From Aquificaceae bacterium (GTDB lineage Bacteria > Aquificota > Aquificia > Aquificales > Aquificaceae): a stretch of 64,000 nt of DNA. The position numbers were made by a program, and so were the translations under genes. Below, in pieces: positions 27,535 through 36,925 of this stretch. Below the pieces are notes generated by a model, which worked only from the letters and a program-made list of their open reading frames with translations, had not been told where the DNA came from and did no database searches. Where the stretch lies: assembly GCA_026981975.1 (NCBI GenBank), contig JALSHV010000010.1, positions 124,001 through 188,000 of the forward strand, written 5' to 3'. How positions within the stretch are numbered: position 1 is the first letter of the stretch; the number at the start of each line of letters is the position of its first letter.

Positions 27535-28293
27535 ATGATAGTAGCCTTAATTGTTACAGCCTTGATCGTTTTTGGGGGAAGCTCTTTTGCCTTTAAGGAT
27601 TCTGACTTGGACGGTGTGGAAGATAGTGTTGATAGATGTCCAAATACACCTATACTGGTGCTAGTTGACAAACACGGCTGTCCCTTAAAAAGGGAGCGTC
27701 TTTATATACGAATAGGGACTGGTTTTCTCAAAGATTCTCGTGAGGAAAGAAGTTATCTACTAACTTCACTGGCTTACGCTTTAGGAGGATTCTACACTTC
27801 CTTTACTGTAAGGTATTACAACTACAGCAAACTTCACGGTAGCGGAATGGGAGATAGCACCTTATTCTTAGGACACTCCACATACGTGGGAAAACTTTAC
27901 CTCCTTCCCGGAATCAGAATAAAGATTCCTACGGGAGATAAACCTTTCTCCACAGGAGAGCTTGACTTTACACCCTCTTTTGTTATGGATTACCTTTTCG
28001 GAAAAAACGACGCATTCCTTTATTCCTCTTATACCTTCAGAGGTGATAAGCGTTATAAAAACACCTTTACTATTTCAGCGGGAGTCGGTAGGGAGTTTGG
28101 AGATGCCTTATACGCAAGTATCTCCTACGATCTATCGGAATCTGCAATTAGGAAAGGATACAACAGATACTTTTCTCTGTTTATTCTCTATGACCTTACA
28201 AGAAGCTTATACACTACCCTTAGTTACAGCAAAGGGATAAATAAAGAAGCGGTGGATCACTCTGCAACTGTAAGACTTGGTATTAGATTTTAA
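27535..28293 (+). CDS. Outer-membrane beta-barrel protein with TSP3-type calcium motif
   Basis: This 252-residue protein has a signal peptide (about 1-19, ending SSFAF). A thrombospondin-type-3-like repeat follows (DSDLDGVEDSVDRCPNTP, about 22-39), as seen before OmpA-like domains. A region of alternating aromatic and polar strands runs to a terminal Phe, the usual signal for outer-membrane barrel assembly. There is no peptidoglycan-binding OmpA domain. It resembles short transporter-like or 'MetA-pathway of phenol degradation' barrels only in general pattern. It lies 12 nt after the acidic protein gene and just before the response regulator. Confidence 0.7.
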   Translation: MIVALIVTALIVFGGSSFAFKDSDLDGVEDSVDRCPNTPILVLVDKHGCPLKRERLYIRIGTGFLKDSREERSYLLTSLAYALGGFYTSFTVRYYNYSKLHGSGMGDSTLFLGHSTYVGKLYLLPGIRIKIPTGDKPFSTGELDFTPSFVMDYLFGKNDAFLYSSYTFRGDKRYKNTFTISAGVGREFGDALYASISYDLSESAIRKGYNRYFSLFILYDLTRSLYTTLSYSKGINKEAVDHSATVRLGIRF

Positions 28294-28297
28294 AAGT

Positions 28298-28924
28298 ATG
28301 AAAGCGAAAATTTTACTGGTAGAAGATGATAGATTATTAGCTCAGAGTTTAGCAAAATACTTGAAAATGCATGATTTTGATGTTGTTGTAGCTCATAGCT
28401 TTTCCTCTGCTGTTGACGAGCTGGAGCGGAGAAGGTTTGATCTGTATGTTCTTGACGTAAATTTAGGCGACGGTGACGGGATTGAACTATTAGAGGATTT
28501 AAGAGCTTTTAAAGACGATACCCCCACCATATTTATAAGCGCCCTTACGGATATTAAAACGGTAACAAGAGGCTTTAATGCAGGAGCGGAAGACTATTTA
28601 AAAAAACCCTTTGATCCGGAAGAATTACTTGTTAGAATAAAAGCAAGGTTAAAAAAACAAGAAGAGACTATTAAATACAGGGACATAGAATACAGAGAAG
28701 GGAGATTCTTCAAAGGAGAAGAGGAAATTGATCTCGGAGAAGTGCAAAGAAACATACTCTTAAAACTTTTAAGAAATAAGGGTAGAGTGGTAACAAAGGA
28801 AGAACTCTACGACTATATGGTGAATCCGTCACCTCTTGCTTTAAGGGTTATGATCTCAAAACTGAAGAAGAAAACAGGTATAGAAATAAAGTCCGTCAGA
28901 GGATTAGGATACACAATTGATTAA
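28298..28924 (+). CDS. OmpR/PhoB-family response regulator
   Basis: This 208-residue regulator has an N-terminal receiver domain (acidic pair EDD near 8-10, phosphorylation Asp in YVLDVNLGDGDG, Lys in LKKPFDPEE) and a C-terminal winged helix (about 120-208) ending KSVRGLGYTID, typical of the OmpR group. The ATG at 28298 (MKAKILLVEDD) lies 4 nt after the barrel gene stop; an earlier in-frame start is inside that gene. It overlaps the kinase gene by 8 nt and is surely its partner. Target genes probably include its own envelope operon. Confidence 0.93.
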   Translation: MKAKILLVEDDRLLAQSLAKYLKMHDFDVVVAHSFSSAVDELERRRFDLYVLDVNLGDGDGIELLEDLRAFKDDTPTIFISALTDIKTVTRGFNAGAEDYLKKPFDPEELLVRIKARLKKQEETIKYRDIEYREGRFFKGEEEIDLGEVQRNILLKLLRNKGRVVTKEELYDYMVNPSPLALRVMISKLKKKTGIEIKSVRGLGYTID

Positions 28925-30005
28925 AAAGGTATTTCCTAAGACTCCTTATGAAAAGGAATCCTTTTTGAAAGGGTTTATTCTGTTTCTAATTACAGTAGAA
29001 GTTCTTTTGGTTTTTATATTCCTTTTACTTTACAGAAACGAAGCTATAAGCTTTAGACAATCCCTGTTCCTTGAAATGAAGAACTACAGCTACACCTTTG
29101 AAGGGGAAAAGTTTCACTTGGACGTGGTGTCTTTAAAGGATTACCCCAATAAAAATTTTTATGAGCCGTATGAAGATAAAGAAGGATATTTTATCTTAGT
29201 TCCCGTTCCTGTTTCTGCTAACGACGCTTTAAAGATCTTCTATCCACGGAATAAGTTTCTCAAAGATCTTAATAACATTAAACTAAGAGTTTTGTTTCTG
29301 TTTTTCATTTCAAGCTTAATTGCTATTTTTATATCAATTACCTTTTCCCTTTACGCGCTTAATCCTTTAAGAGAAGCTCTGAGAATGATTGAGGAGATCA
29401 CAAAGGACATAATTCACGATATAAATACTCCTTTAATGAGTTTAATGGTAAACATAAAAATACTTAAAAGTAAGTATAAAGATGAGGAAATTGAAAGAAT
29501 ACAACTTGCTTTAAAACAACTACAGCAGTTAAGGGAAAATCTTAGACCGCTAAAAGCAAAAACACAGCTAACTTTAACAGAAGTAAATTTAAAAAAAGTA
29601 ATTGATGAGGAGTTGGAAGATTTAGTGAAGATCTATCCCGATATAAGAGTTGAAAGAAAAATTGAAAGTGTAACTATAAGAACAGATGAAACAGCTTTTA
29701 GGAGAATAATAAGTAATTTACTTAACAATGCTTTCCGCCACAACATAACCAAAGGCTGGATTAAAATAAAACTTAGCAGGGATCAGTTGAAAATAGAAAA
29801 CAGCTCTTCACCGGTAAAAAATCCCCGTAGGATTTTCCAGAGATACTACAGAGAATCCCAAAGAGGTTTAGGACTTGGTCTTTCTATAGTCAAAAAACTG
29901 TGTGAGGAACTTGGTTGGAAAATTAAAGCTGACTACAAAGAAGGCGTTTTCAGTATTAGTATATACTTTAATGGGATTCAAGCTGGGAATAGTAGGACTT
30001 CCTAA
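28917..30005 (+). CDS. Sensor histidine kinase
   Basis: This 362-residue membrane kinase starts at a TTG that overlaps the regulator gene. Two membrane helices (about 18-41 and 122-147) flank a small periplasmic domain of about 80 residues. The phosphorylated His is in IIHDINTPL (about 168). The ATP-binding domain shows the N box IISNLLNNAFRHN and the G box RGLGLGLSIV. No clear HAMP domain is visible; helix 2 leads almost straight to the dimerisation helices. The last 35 nt overlap ychF, so the C-terminal tail IQAGNSRTS is encoded by ychF start DNA. Confidence 0.9.
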   Translation: MIKKVFPKTPYEKESFLKGFILFLITVEVLLVFIFLLLYRNEAISFRQSLFLEMKNYSYTFEGEKFHLDVVSLKDYPNKNFYEPYEDKEGYFILVPVPVSANDALKIFYPRNKFLKDLNNIKLRVLFLFFISSLIAIFISITFSLYALNPLREALRMIEEITKDIIHDINTPLMSLMVNIKILKSKYKDEEIERIQLALKQLQQLRENLRPLKAKTQLTLTEVNLKKVIDEELEDLVKIYPDIRVERKIESVTIRTDETAFRRIISNLLNNAFRHNITKGWIKIKLSRDQLKIENSSSPVKNPRRIFQRYYRESQRGLGLGLSIVKKLCEELGWKIKADYKEGVFSISIYFNGIQAGNSRTS

Positions 30006-31086
30006 TGTAGGAAAGTCAACACTGTTCAATGCTCTTACTGAATCTTCAAAAGCTCAATCCGCTAACTATCCTTTTTGCACCGTGGAACCAAATGTAGGAG
30101 TTGTGGAAGTTCCCGATGACAGGCTTTACACAATAGCTCAAAGGGAAGGATCCGAGAAAGCAACACCTGCCTTTATAGAATTTGTGGATATTGCAGGACT
30201 TGTAAAAGGAGCAAGTAAAGGAGAAGGTTTGGGAAATCAATTTCTTTCCCATATAAGAGAAGTTGATGCAATCGCATTAGTTTTAAGATGTTTTGAAAAT
30301 CCTCAAATAGTTCATGTTGAAGGCAATATAGATCCTGTAAGAGATGCGCAGATAGTTGATTTAGAACTTATAGCAAAGGATTTTGAAACTGTAAGTAAAA
30401 GACTTGAAAAGGTAGAAAAAATCGCCAAAAGTGGTGATAAAGAAGCAAAAAAAGAATTTGAATACTTAAAGATATTAAAGGAATTACTTGAAAACCTTGA
30501 GCCTATACGCAAGTATACTGAATCACTACCACCAGAAACTTTACATTATGCTTCCGATAAACTGTTCTTGCTTACAGCAAAGCCTATTATGTTTATAGCA
30601 AATATAGATGAAAAAGATCTACCTGACGGTAAAAACAATCCTCATCTTCAAAAACTACTTGAAAAAGCCCACAAAGAAAAAATTCCCCTTATAACAGTAT
30701 GTGCCAAGTTAGAAGCGGAGCTTAGCTCTTTAGGAGAAGAAGGAAAAGAACTCTTGCAGGCTTACGGACTTAAAGAGCGGGGATTACACAGAGTAATAAG
30801 AGAAGGATATCGTCTGCTCAATCTTATAACCTTTTTCACTACAAATCAGAAAGAAACAAAAGCATGGACTCTTGTAAAGGGAACTAAAGCTCTTAAAGCA
30901 GCAGGGAAGATACACTCTGACATGGAAAAGGGATTTATCAAGGCGGAAGTTTTGAACTATGAAGATTATCTAAAAGCGGGTTCAATGCAAAAGGCAAAGG
31001 AAAAAGGACTTGTAAGACTGGAAGGAAAAGAATACGAAGTTAAGGACGGGGATATAATTTACTTTAGATTTAACGTGAGAAAATGA
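29971..31086 (+). CDS. ychF: Ribosome-binding ATPase YchF
   Basis: This 371-residue Obg-family P-loop protein starts MGFKLGIVGLPNVGKSTLFN (Walker A). It continues with the switch regions VDIAGLVKGASKGEGLGNQFL and an atypical G4 motif (NIDE instead of NKxD), the reason YchF prefers ATP to GTP. The C-terminal TGS domain ends DGDIIYFRFNV. The ATG at 29971 is the family's canonical start and lies inside the end of the kinase gene. An upstream in-frame extension is rejected. TATACT stands only 3 nt before the ATG. Confidence 0.96.
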   Translation: MGFKLGIVGLPNVGKSTLFNALTESSKAQSANYPFCTVEPNVGVVEVPDDRLYTIAQREGSEKATPAFIEFVDIAGLVKGASKGEGLGNQFLSHIREVDAIALVLRCFENPQIVHVEGNIDPVRDAQIVDLELIAKDFETVSKRLEKVEKIAKSGDKEAKKEFEYLKILKELLENLEPIRKYTESLPPETLHYASDKLFLLTAKPIMFIANIDEKDLPDGKNNPHLQKLLEKAHKEKIPLITVCAKLEAELSSLGEEGKELLQAYGLKERGLHRVIREGYRLLNLITFFTTNQKETKAWTLVKGTKALKAAGKIHSDMEKGFIKAEVLNYEDYLKAGSMQKAKEKGLVRLEGKEYEVKDGDIIYFRFNVRK

Positions 31087-31110
31087 AGGAATGCAGATGT
31101 AGCTAATAAC

Positions 31111-31176
31111 GGCTGAGGAAATAGCGCCTGCCGGGTTTATCCTCAGCCTGAATAGGCGCGATACAAATAACCCGGC
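31111..31176 (+). promoter_or_regulatory. Structured leader RNA of rseP, copy 2 of the repeated element
   Basis: Helix A is 31111-31118 with 31141-31148 (GGCTGAGG/CCTCAGCC), plus one A-T pair. Helix B is 31124-31129 with 31154-31159 (GCGCCT/AGGCGC). Helix C is 31130-31137 with 31169-31176 (GCCGGGTT/AACCCGGC). The arrangement A-B-C-A'-B'-C' is the same as in the tatA leader. The linkers AAATA (31119-31123) and GATACAAAT (31160-31168) are identical to that copy, while every helix differs by compensated changes. The element ends 40 nt before the rseP ATG. A TATATTAATATAA stretch (31184-31196) between them could be a separate promoter, in which case the RNA would be an independent transcript or part of a ychF readthrough. 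Confidence 0.8.
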
Positions 31177-31216
31177 GTAGGAGTATATTAATATAAACTT
31201 CGGTTAGTTAGAAGTA

Positions 31217-32533
31217 ATGGAAACACTTTTAGCCTTTCTCGTTTTGGTAGGTTTCTTAATATGGTTTCACGAATTGGGGCATTTCTTAGCTGCCAAGTTC
31301 TTCGGTGTTAGAGTTGAAATCTTTTCCATTGGATTTGGTCCACCCGTAATCTCAAAAAGAGTTGGAGATACTGTGTATCAGATCGCTGTAATTCCTTTGG
31401 GAGGATTTGTAAAACTATACGGTGAAGAAGAAAAAGTTAACGATCCCACCGCTTTTTCCGGAAAACCTCCCTGGCAGAAAATCGTTATAGCTTTAGCGGG
31501 TCCTTTCTTTAACATTATGCTTACAGTTTTACTGTTTACCGTTGTCTTTATTATAGGAATGGAAATTCCCAAACACATGAGAGAACCAGCTATTGTAGGT
31601 TATGTAGAAAAAGACAGCTGGGGATACAAAGCAGGAGTAAAAAAAGGGGATCTTATTCTTAAAGTAGGAGAAGTGGAGATAAAGAGTTGGGAAGATTTAA
31701 GAAAAGCGGTTATAGAGAACACTCTTCAAAAAAAGGAGAAAGTCATTTTAGTTGTAAAAAGAGAAGGGAAAATTATCACACTCACAGTATCCCTTCCCAC
31801 CATTGAAACAGGACAGGAAAATCTCGGAATACAGCCTTATCTACCTCCTGTAATAGGTAAGGTTTTTGAAAAACTGAAAGGAATAGGAATTTCTCCCGCT
31901 TATCAGATAGGACTTAGAGAAGGAGACAGAATTCTAAAGGTAAACGGTAAAGAGGTCAGCAACTGGTATGAAGTTGTCAAAACAATAAGAAGCGGAGGAG
32001 GAAGACCTGTTAAACTCCTGATAGAACGGGACGGAAGACTTATAGAAAAAGTTGTTATACCCGCTAAGGATCCTTCAACTGGCCAAGCTGTTATAGGTAT
32101 AGGTCCTTATATGGAAGTAATAAAAGAATCCTATTCTTTACCAGCAGCCATTTCCTTAGCTCTTCAAAGGACATGGGAGCTTTTCTATATGACTTTCAAG
32201 GTTCTGTGGGGACTTGCTACAGGAGCTATATCTCTCAAAACCTTAGGAGGACCTATAGCCATTGCTAAATTTGCAGGGCAAGCAGCGGAAAGTGGATTTG
32301 TTCCTTATCTTTCTTCCATGGCTTTTATTTCTCTTCAATTGGGTATTTTTAACCTACTTCCCTTACCCGTATTGGACGGAGGGCTTATTTTGTTGTTTTT
32401 AATAGAACTTATCAGGCGTAAACCCTTACCTGATAAATTTAAAGAGTATTGGCAGAAGATAGGCTTTGCACTTATCATTTCCTTGATGATTTTTGTAATA
32501 GTGAATGACATTTTAAGGCTTTTCGGAAATTAG
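31217..32533 (+). CDS. rseP: Site-2 intramembrane zinc metalloprotease RseP
   Basis: This 438-residue membrane protease has the zinc motif HELGHF (residues 18-23) in the first helix, two periplasmic PDZ domains (about 125-195 and 205-290) and the third ligand motif LPVLDGG near residue 385. RseP/MmpA proteases cut anti-sigma factors or leftover signal peptides in the membrane and so control envelope stress responses. No anti-sigma gene is nearby. Its stop overlaps the promoter region of rpsB. The leader contains the crossing-helix RNA shared with tatA. Confidence 0.94.
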   Translation: METLLAFLVLVGFLIWFHELGHFLAAKFFGVRVEIFSIGFGPPVISKRVGDTVYQIAVIPLGGFVKLYGEEEKVNDPTAFSGKPPWQKIVIALAGPFFNIMLTVLLFTVVFIIGMEIPKHMREPAIVGYVEKDSWGYKAGVKKGDLILKVGEVEIKSWEDLRKAVIENTLQKKEKVILVVKREGKIITLTVSLPTIETGQENLGIQPYLPPVIGKVFEKLKGIGISPAYQIGLREGDRILKVNGKEVSNWYEVVKTIRSGGGRPVKLLIERDGRLIEKVVIPAKDPSTGQAVIGIGPYMEVIKESYSLPAAISLALQRTWELFYMTFKVLWGLATGAISLKTLGGPIAIAKFAGQAAESGFVPYLSSMAFISLQLGIFNLLPLPVLDGGLILLFLIELIRRKPLPDKFKEYWQKIGFALIISLMIFVIVNDILRLFGN

Positions 32534-32536
32534 TGT

Positions 32537-32542
32537 TATAAT
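32537..32542 (+). promoter_or_regulatory. -10 hexamer for rpsB-tsf-pyrH-frr
   Basis: TATAAT directly follows the rseP stop. It would start a leader of about 75 nt that carries the hairpin at 32560-32598 and a strong GAGGAGGT site. Confidence 0.65.
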
Positions 32543-32559
32543 AGTTGAATTAAAACGCA

Positions 32560-32598
32560 CCTTTCCCGGACGGGTTGCCCGTTGGGTTACGGGAAAGG
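32560..32598 (+). promoter_or_regulatory. Stable hairpin in the rpsB leader
   Basis: A perfect 9-bp stem (CCTTTCCCG with CGGGAAAGG) encloses a 5-bp hairpin (ACGGG-TTG-CCCGT) and a 7-nt single strand TGGGTTA. It stands about 15 nt before the rpsB ribosome binding site. Leaders of ribosomal protein genes often bind the encoded protein, here S2, for feedback control. That role is inference. Confidence 0.6.
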
Positions 32599-32624
32599 GA
32601 GGCAAAACCCGAGGAGGTTAAACT

Positions 32625-33449
32625 ATGGCTGTGATTTCCATGAAAGAACTCCTTGAAGCGGGGGTTCACTTTGGACATTCACGATCTCGCTGGAATCCTA
32701 AAATGGCACCGTATCTATACGGTGTTAAGAATGGTATTCATATAATAGATTTGAATAGAACTCTGGTCTTATTAGAAGAAATATACACTTTTATATCCGA
32801 CAGCGTGGCTCAAGGAGCGGAAATACTGTTTGTAGGAACCAAACGTCAAGCGAAGGAGATAATAAAAGAGGAAGCTCAAAGGTGTAAAGCACCCTATATA
32901 AACGAAAGATGGGTAGGCGGGCTGCTTACCAATTTCCAAACTGTTAAGAAAAGTCTTCAGAAACTTGAAAAACTTGAGAAAATGGAAGAAGAAGGGATCT
33001 TTGAAATTCTACCTAAGAAGGAAGTAAGAAGACTACGCAGACAAAAGGAAAAACTCCTCAAGCTATACGGCGGTATAAGGGAGATGACTAAGCTTCCCGA
33101 TATGCTCTGGGTTGTAGATACTGTAAGGGAGGCAATTGCTGTTCGGGAAGCGAAAAAGTTAGGTATAACAGTAATAGCCATAGCGGATTCCAATTGTGAT
33201 CCTGATCTTATAGACTATCTTATACCGGGTAATGATGATGCTATAAAGTCTATAAAATTACTTACTTCAAAAATAGCGGACGCTGTTTTAGAAGGTAAGA
33301 ACAGAAGGGAAAGTGCGGAAAAGGTGGAAATTAAGAAAGAAAGAAAAGTTGTCACCATAGAAGAGCATGAGAAAGAACTCTTTGAGAAAGCCATGGCGAT
33401 GTCCGAAAAATACGAGGAAATAGATAAAGATATAGTGGAATACGAATAG
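32625..33449 (+). CDS. rpsB: 30S ribosomal protein S2
   Basis: S2 binds the head-body junction of the small subunit. The 274-residue protein shows the family features [22 protein letters not shown] at the start, [12 protein letters not shown] and [22 protein letters not shown]. The C-terminal part (about 225-274) is a charged extension. A strong GAGGAGG lies just before the ATG. It heads the conserved rpsB-tsf-pyrH-frr cluster. Confidence 0.98.
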   Translation: MAVISMKELLEAGVHFGHSRSRWNPKMAPYLYGVKNGIHIIDLNRTLVLLEEIYTFISDSVAQGAEILFVGTKRQAKEIIKEEAQRCKAPYINERWVGGLLTNFQTVKKSLQKLEKLEKMEEEGIFEILPKKEVRRLRRQKEKLLKLYGGIREMTKLPDMLWVVDTVREAIAVREAKKLGITVIAIADSNCDPDLIDYLIPGNDDAIKSIKLLTSKIADAVLEGKNRRESAEKVEIKKERKVVTIEEHEKELFEKAMAMSEKYEEIDKDIVEYE

Positions 33450-33470
33450 GCTGTATTGGAGGTGGAAGTT

Positions 33471-35056
<1,586 letters not shown>

Positions 35057-35082
35057 CAAATACTCTATAAGGGGGTGACCGT

Positions 35083-35637
35083 ATGATACAGGAAATAGAA
35101 GATATACTTAAGGAAACTGAAAAAGACATGCGCAAGAGTGTGGAATACTTTAAAACAGAAATAGCGGGTGTAAGAACAGGAAGAGCGTCCTCCGCTCTTG
35201 TGGAAGAGCTTAAAGTAGAATACTACGGTTCTAAAGTCCCTCTTAAACAGCTGGGAACGATTTCTGTTCCCGAATACAATCAGATATTAATTCAAGTGTG
35301 GGATATGAACGCTGTCACCGCCGTTGAAAAAGCTATCAGGGAAGAGCTGAATCTAAATCCCAATACCCAAGGAAACACTATAAGAGTAAATCTTCCTCCT
35401 CTCACGGAAGAAAGAAGAAAAGAATTGGTGAGAATGCTCCACAAACTTGCGGAAGAAGCAAGGGTAGCTGTAAGGAACATAAGACGTGATGCAAAAGAAA
35501 TGATAGAGGATTTGGAAGGAGTTTCCGAAGACGAAAAGAAAAGATCCTTGGAAAAACTTCAAAAGATCACAGATCGCTACATAGGAGAGATAAACAAACT
35601 TCTCTCTGCAAAAGAGGAGGAGATTTTGAAAATATGA
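35083..35637 (+). CDS. frr: Ribosome recycling factor
   Basis: RRF splits post-termination ribosomes together with EF-G. The protein has 184 residues with the signature RTGRASSALVEELKVEYYG and VRNIRRDAKE. AAGGGGGTGA precedes the ATG. The stop overlaps the following gene. Confidence 0.97.
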   Translation: MIQEIEDILKETEKDMRKSVEYFKTEIAGVRTGRASSALVEELKVEYYGSKVPLKQLGTISVPEYNQILIQVWDMNAVTAVEKAIREELNLNPNTQGNTIRVNLPPLTEERRKELVRMLHKLAEEARVAVRNIRRDAKEMIEDLEGVSEDEKKRSLEKLQKITDRYIGEINKLLSAKEEEILKI

Positions 35638-36155
35638 TACTCAACAGGGATATACTGATTCTCATTTCCATCGCCTTGTTGATAGCTTTAGTAGCAGGCG
35701 GAGTAAATTACTGGAAAAGATATCAAGAAGAAAGATTAAACCAGTTAGCTGAAATTGTTTACGCCTATGAAAAGGAAAAAATCAGCCCAGAAGAAGCTCT
35801 TGAAAAGGTTAAGGACACTCCGTATGCGGTGTATATATCCTTAGATTTAGGAAAAGATTTTGGAGATGCGTTAACTTCTATAAAAGAAGCCGATTTAAAG
35901 AAGCTACTCTTAGAAAGAAAAGCTTATGAACTTTATAAAAAAGGTAAACCTAAGGAAGCTCTCAAGAAACTTGATAAAATAAATAAAAAAGACTTTAACT
36001 ACCCTTCCGCTTTGCTTCTAAAAGCTTTTATATATGAAGACTTAGGATATACCGATAAAGCACGCTTAATTTACAATGAGCTTTTTTCTGACTACGGTGA
36101 AACGTATTTCGGAAAGGTAGCCTATGCCCGATTGTTGGAACTTGAAATCCGTTAA
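35634..36155 (+). CDS. Membrane-anchored TPR-like protein
   Basis: This 173-residue protein has one N-terminal membrane helix (about 7-26) followed by helical repeats that resemble tetratricopeptide units (for example KGKPKEALKKLDKINKKDFNYPSALLLKAF, split here for description only as the segment about 100-130). The layout resembles YfgM, a periplasmic helper of SecYEG, but identity is weak. It sits between frr and surE with overlaps and is co-transcribed. Confidence 0.55.
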   Translation: MILNRDILILISIALLIALVAGGVNYWKRYQEERLNQLAEIVYAYEKEKISPEEALEKVKDTPYAVYISLDLGKDFGDALTSIKEADLKKLLLERKAYELYKKGKPKEALKKLDKINKKDFNYPSALLLKAFIYEDLGYTDKARLIYNELFSDYGETYFGKVAYARLLELEIR

Positions 36156-36157
36156 AC

Positions 36158-36916
36158 ATGCCTGTCATACTTCTTACCAACGATGACGGATACTTCTCCG
36201 AAGGCTTAAAAGCGCTTAGGGAGTCTCTTAAACCCTTAGGTAGAGTTATAGTAGTAGCACCAGATCGCAATTTAAGCGGTGTAGGACACTCTCTTACCTT
36301 CACAATGCCATTGAGAATGAGAAAGATAGAGGAGGATTTTTACACTGTAATAGGAGGAACACCTGCAGATTGTATCCATCTGGGCTATTACGTTATACTG
36401 GAGGGAAAAAATCCAGATATAGTTTGTGCTGGTATAAACGAAGGTCCCAATTTAGGAGAAGATATAACTTATTCAGGAACAGTATCCGGTGCTATGGAAG
36501 GGAGGATATTAGGATTCCCCGCGGTAGCTTTTTCCGCTTTTGGTAAAGAGGAAATAATGTTTGAAGAAGTTGCAGTTTCCTGTAAAAGGATAGTAAAAAA
36601 AATTTTAGAAAATGGAATACCCGAAGACACATACCTAAACGTTAACATTCCCAGCATACCTGCAGATCAGATAAAAGGTATAAAAATAACACGTCAAGGC
36701 AAAAGGAATTACAAAGAAAAAGTTTTCAAGTATCCCGCTCCTCACGGAGAAATTCTCTACTGGATTTCAGCTGAAGAGTTCGGCTGGAGAGCTGAAGAAG
36801 GGACAGACTACTGGGCTGTGCTTAACGGGTATATATCCGTAACACCGCTTCAGATAGATCTTACCAACTATAAGGCGGTGGAAAGAATTAAATTTATAGA
36901 GAACTTTAAATCTTAA
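36158..36916 (+). CDS. surE: 5'/3'-nucleotidase SurE
   Basis: SurE is a metal-dependent nucleoside monophosphatase. The 252-residue protein begins MPVILLTNDDGYFSEGLKAL, with the metal-binding Asp-Asp. It continues VVAPDRNLSGVGHSLTF, GGTPADCIHLG and INEGPNLGEDITYSGTVSGA. The ATG is 3 nt after the previous stop. Confidence 0.97.
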   Translation: MPVILLTNDDGYFSEGLKALRESLKPLGRVIVVAPDRNLSGVGHSLTFTMPLRMRKIEEDFYTVIGGTPADCIHLGYYVILEGKNPDIVCAGINEGPNLGEDITYSGTVSGAMEGRILGFPAVAFSAFGKEEIMFEEVAVSCKRIVKKILENGIPEDTYLNVNIPSIPADQIKGIKITRQGKRNYKEKVFKYPAPHGEILYWISAEEFGWRAEEGTDYWAVLNGYISVTPLQIDLTNYKAVERIKFIENFKS

Positions 36917-36925
36917 GGAGAAAAC

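Noticed and set aside
31111..31176. The crossing-helix element as a twister, HDV-like or fluoride RNA
   Set aside because: Those folds contain local nested hairpins and conserved bases not seen here. The order A-B-C-A'-B'-C' with AAATA and GATACAAAT does not fit the versions I can recall.
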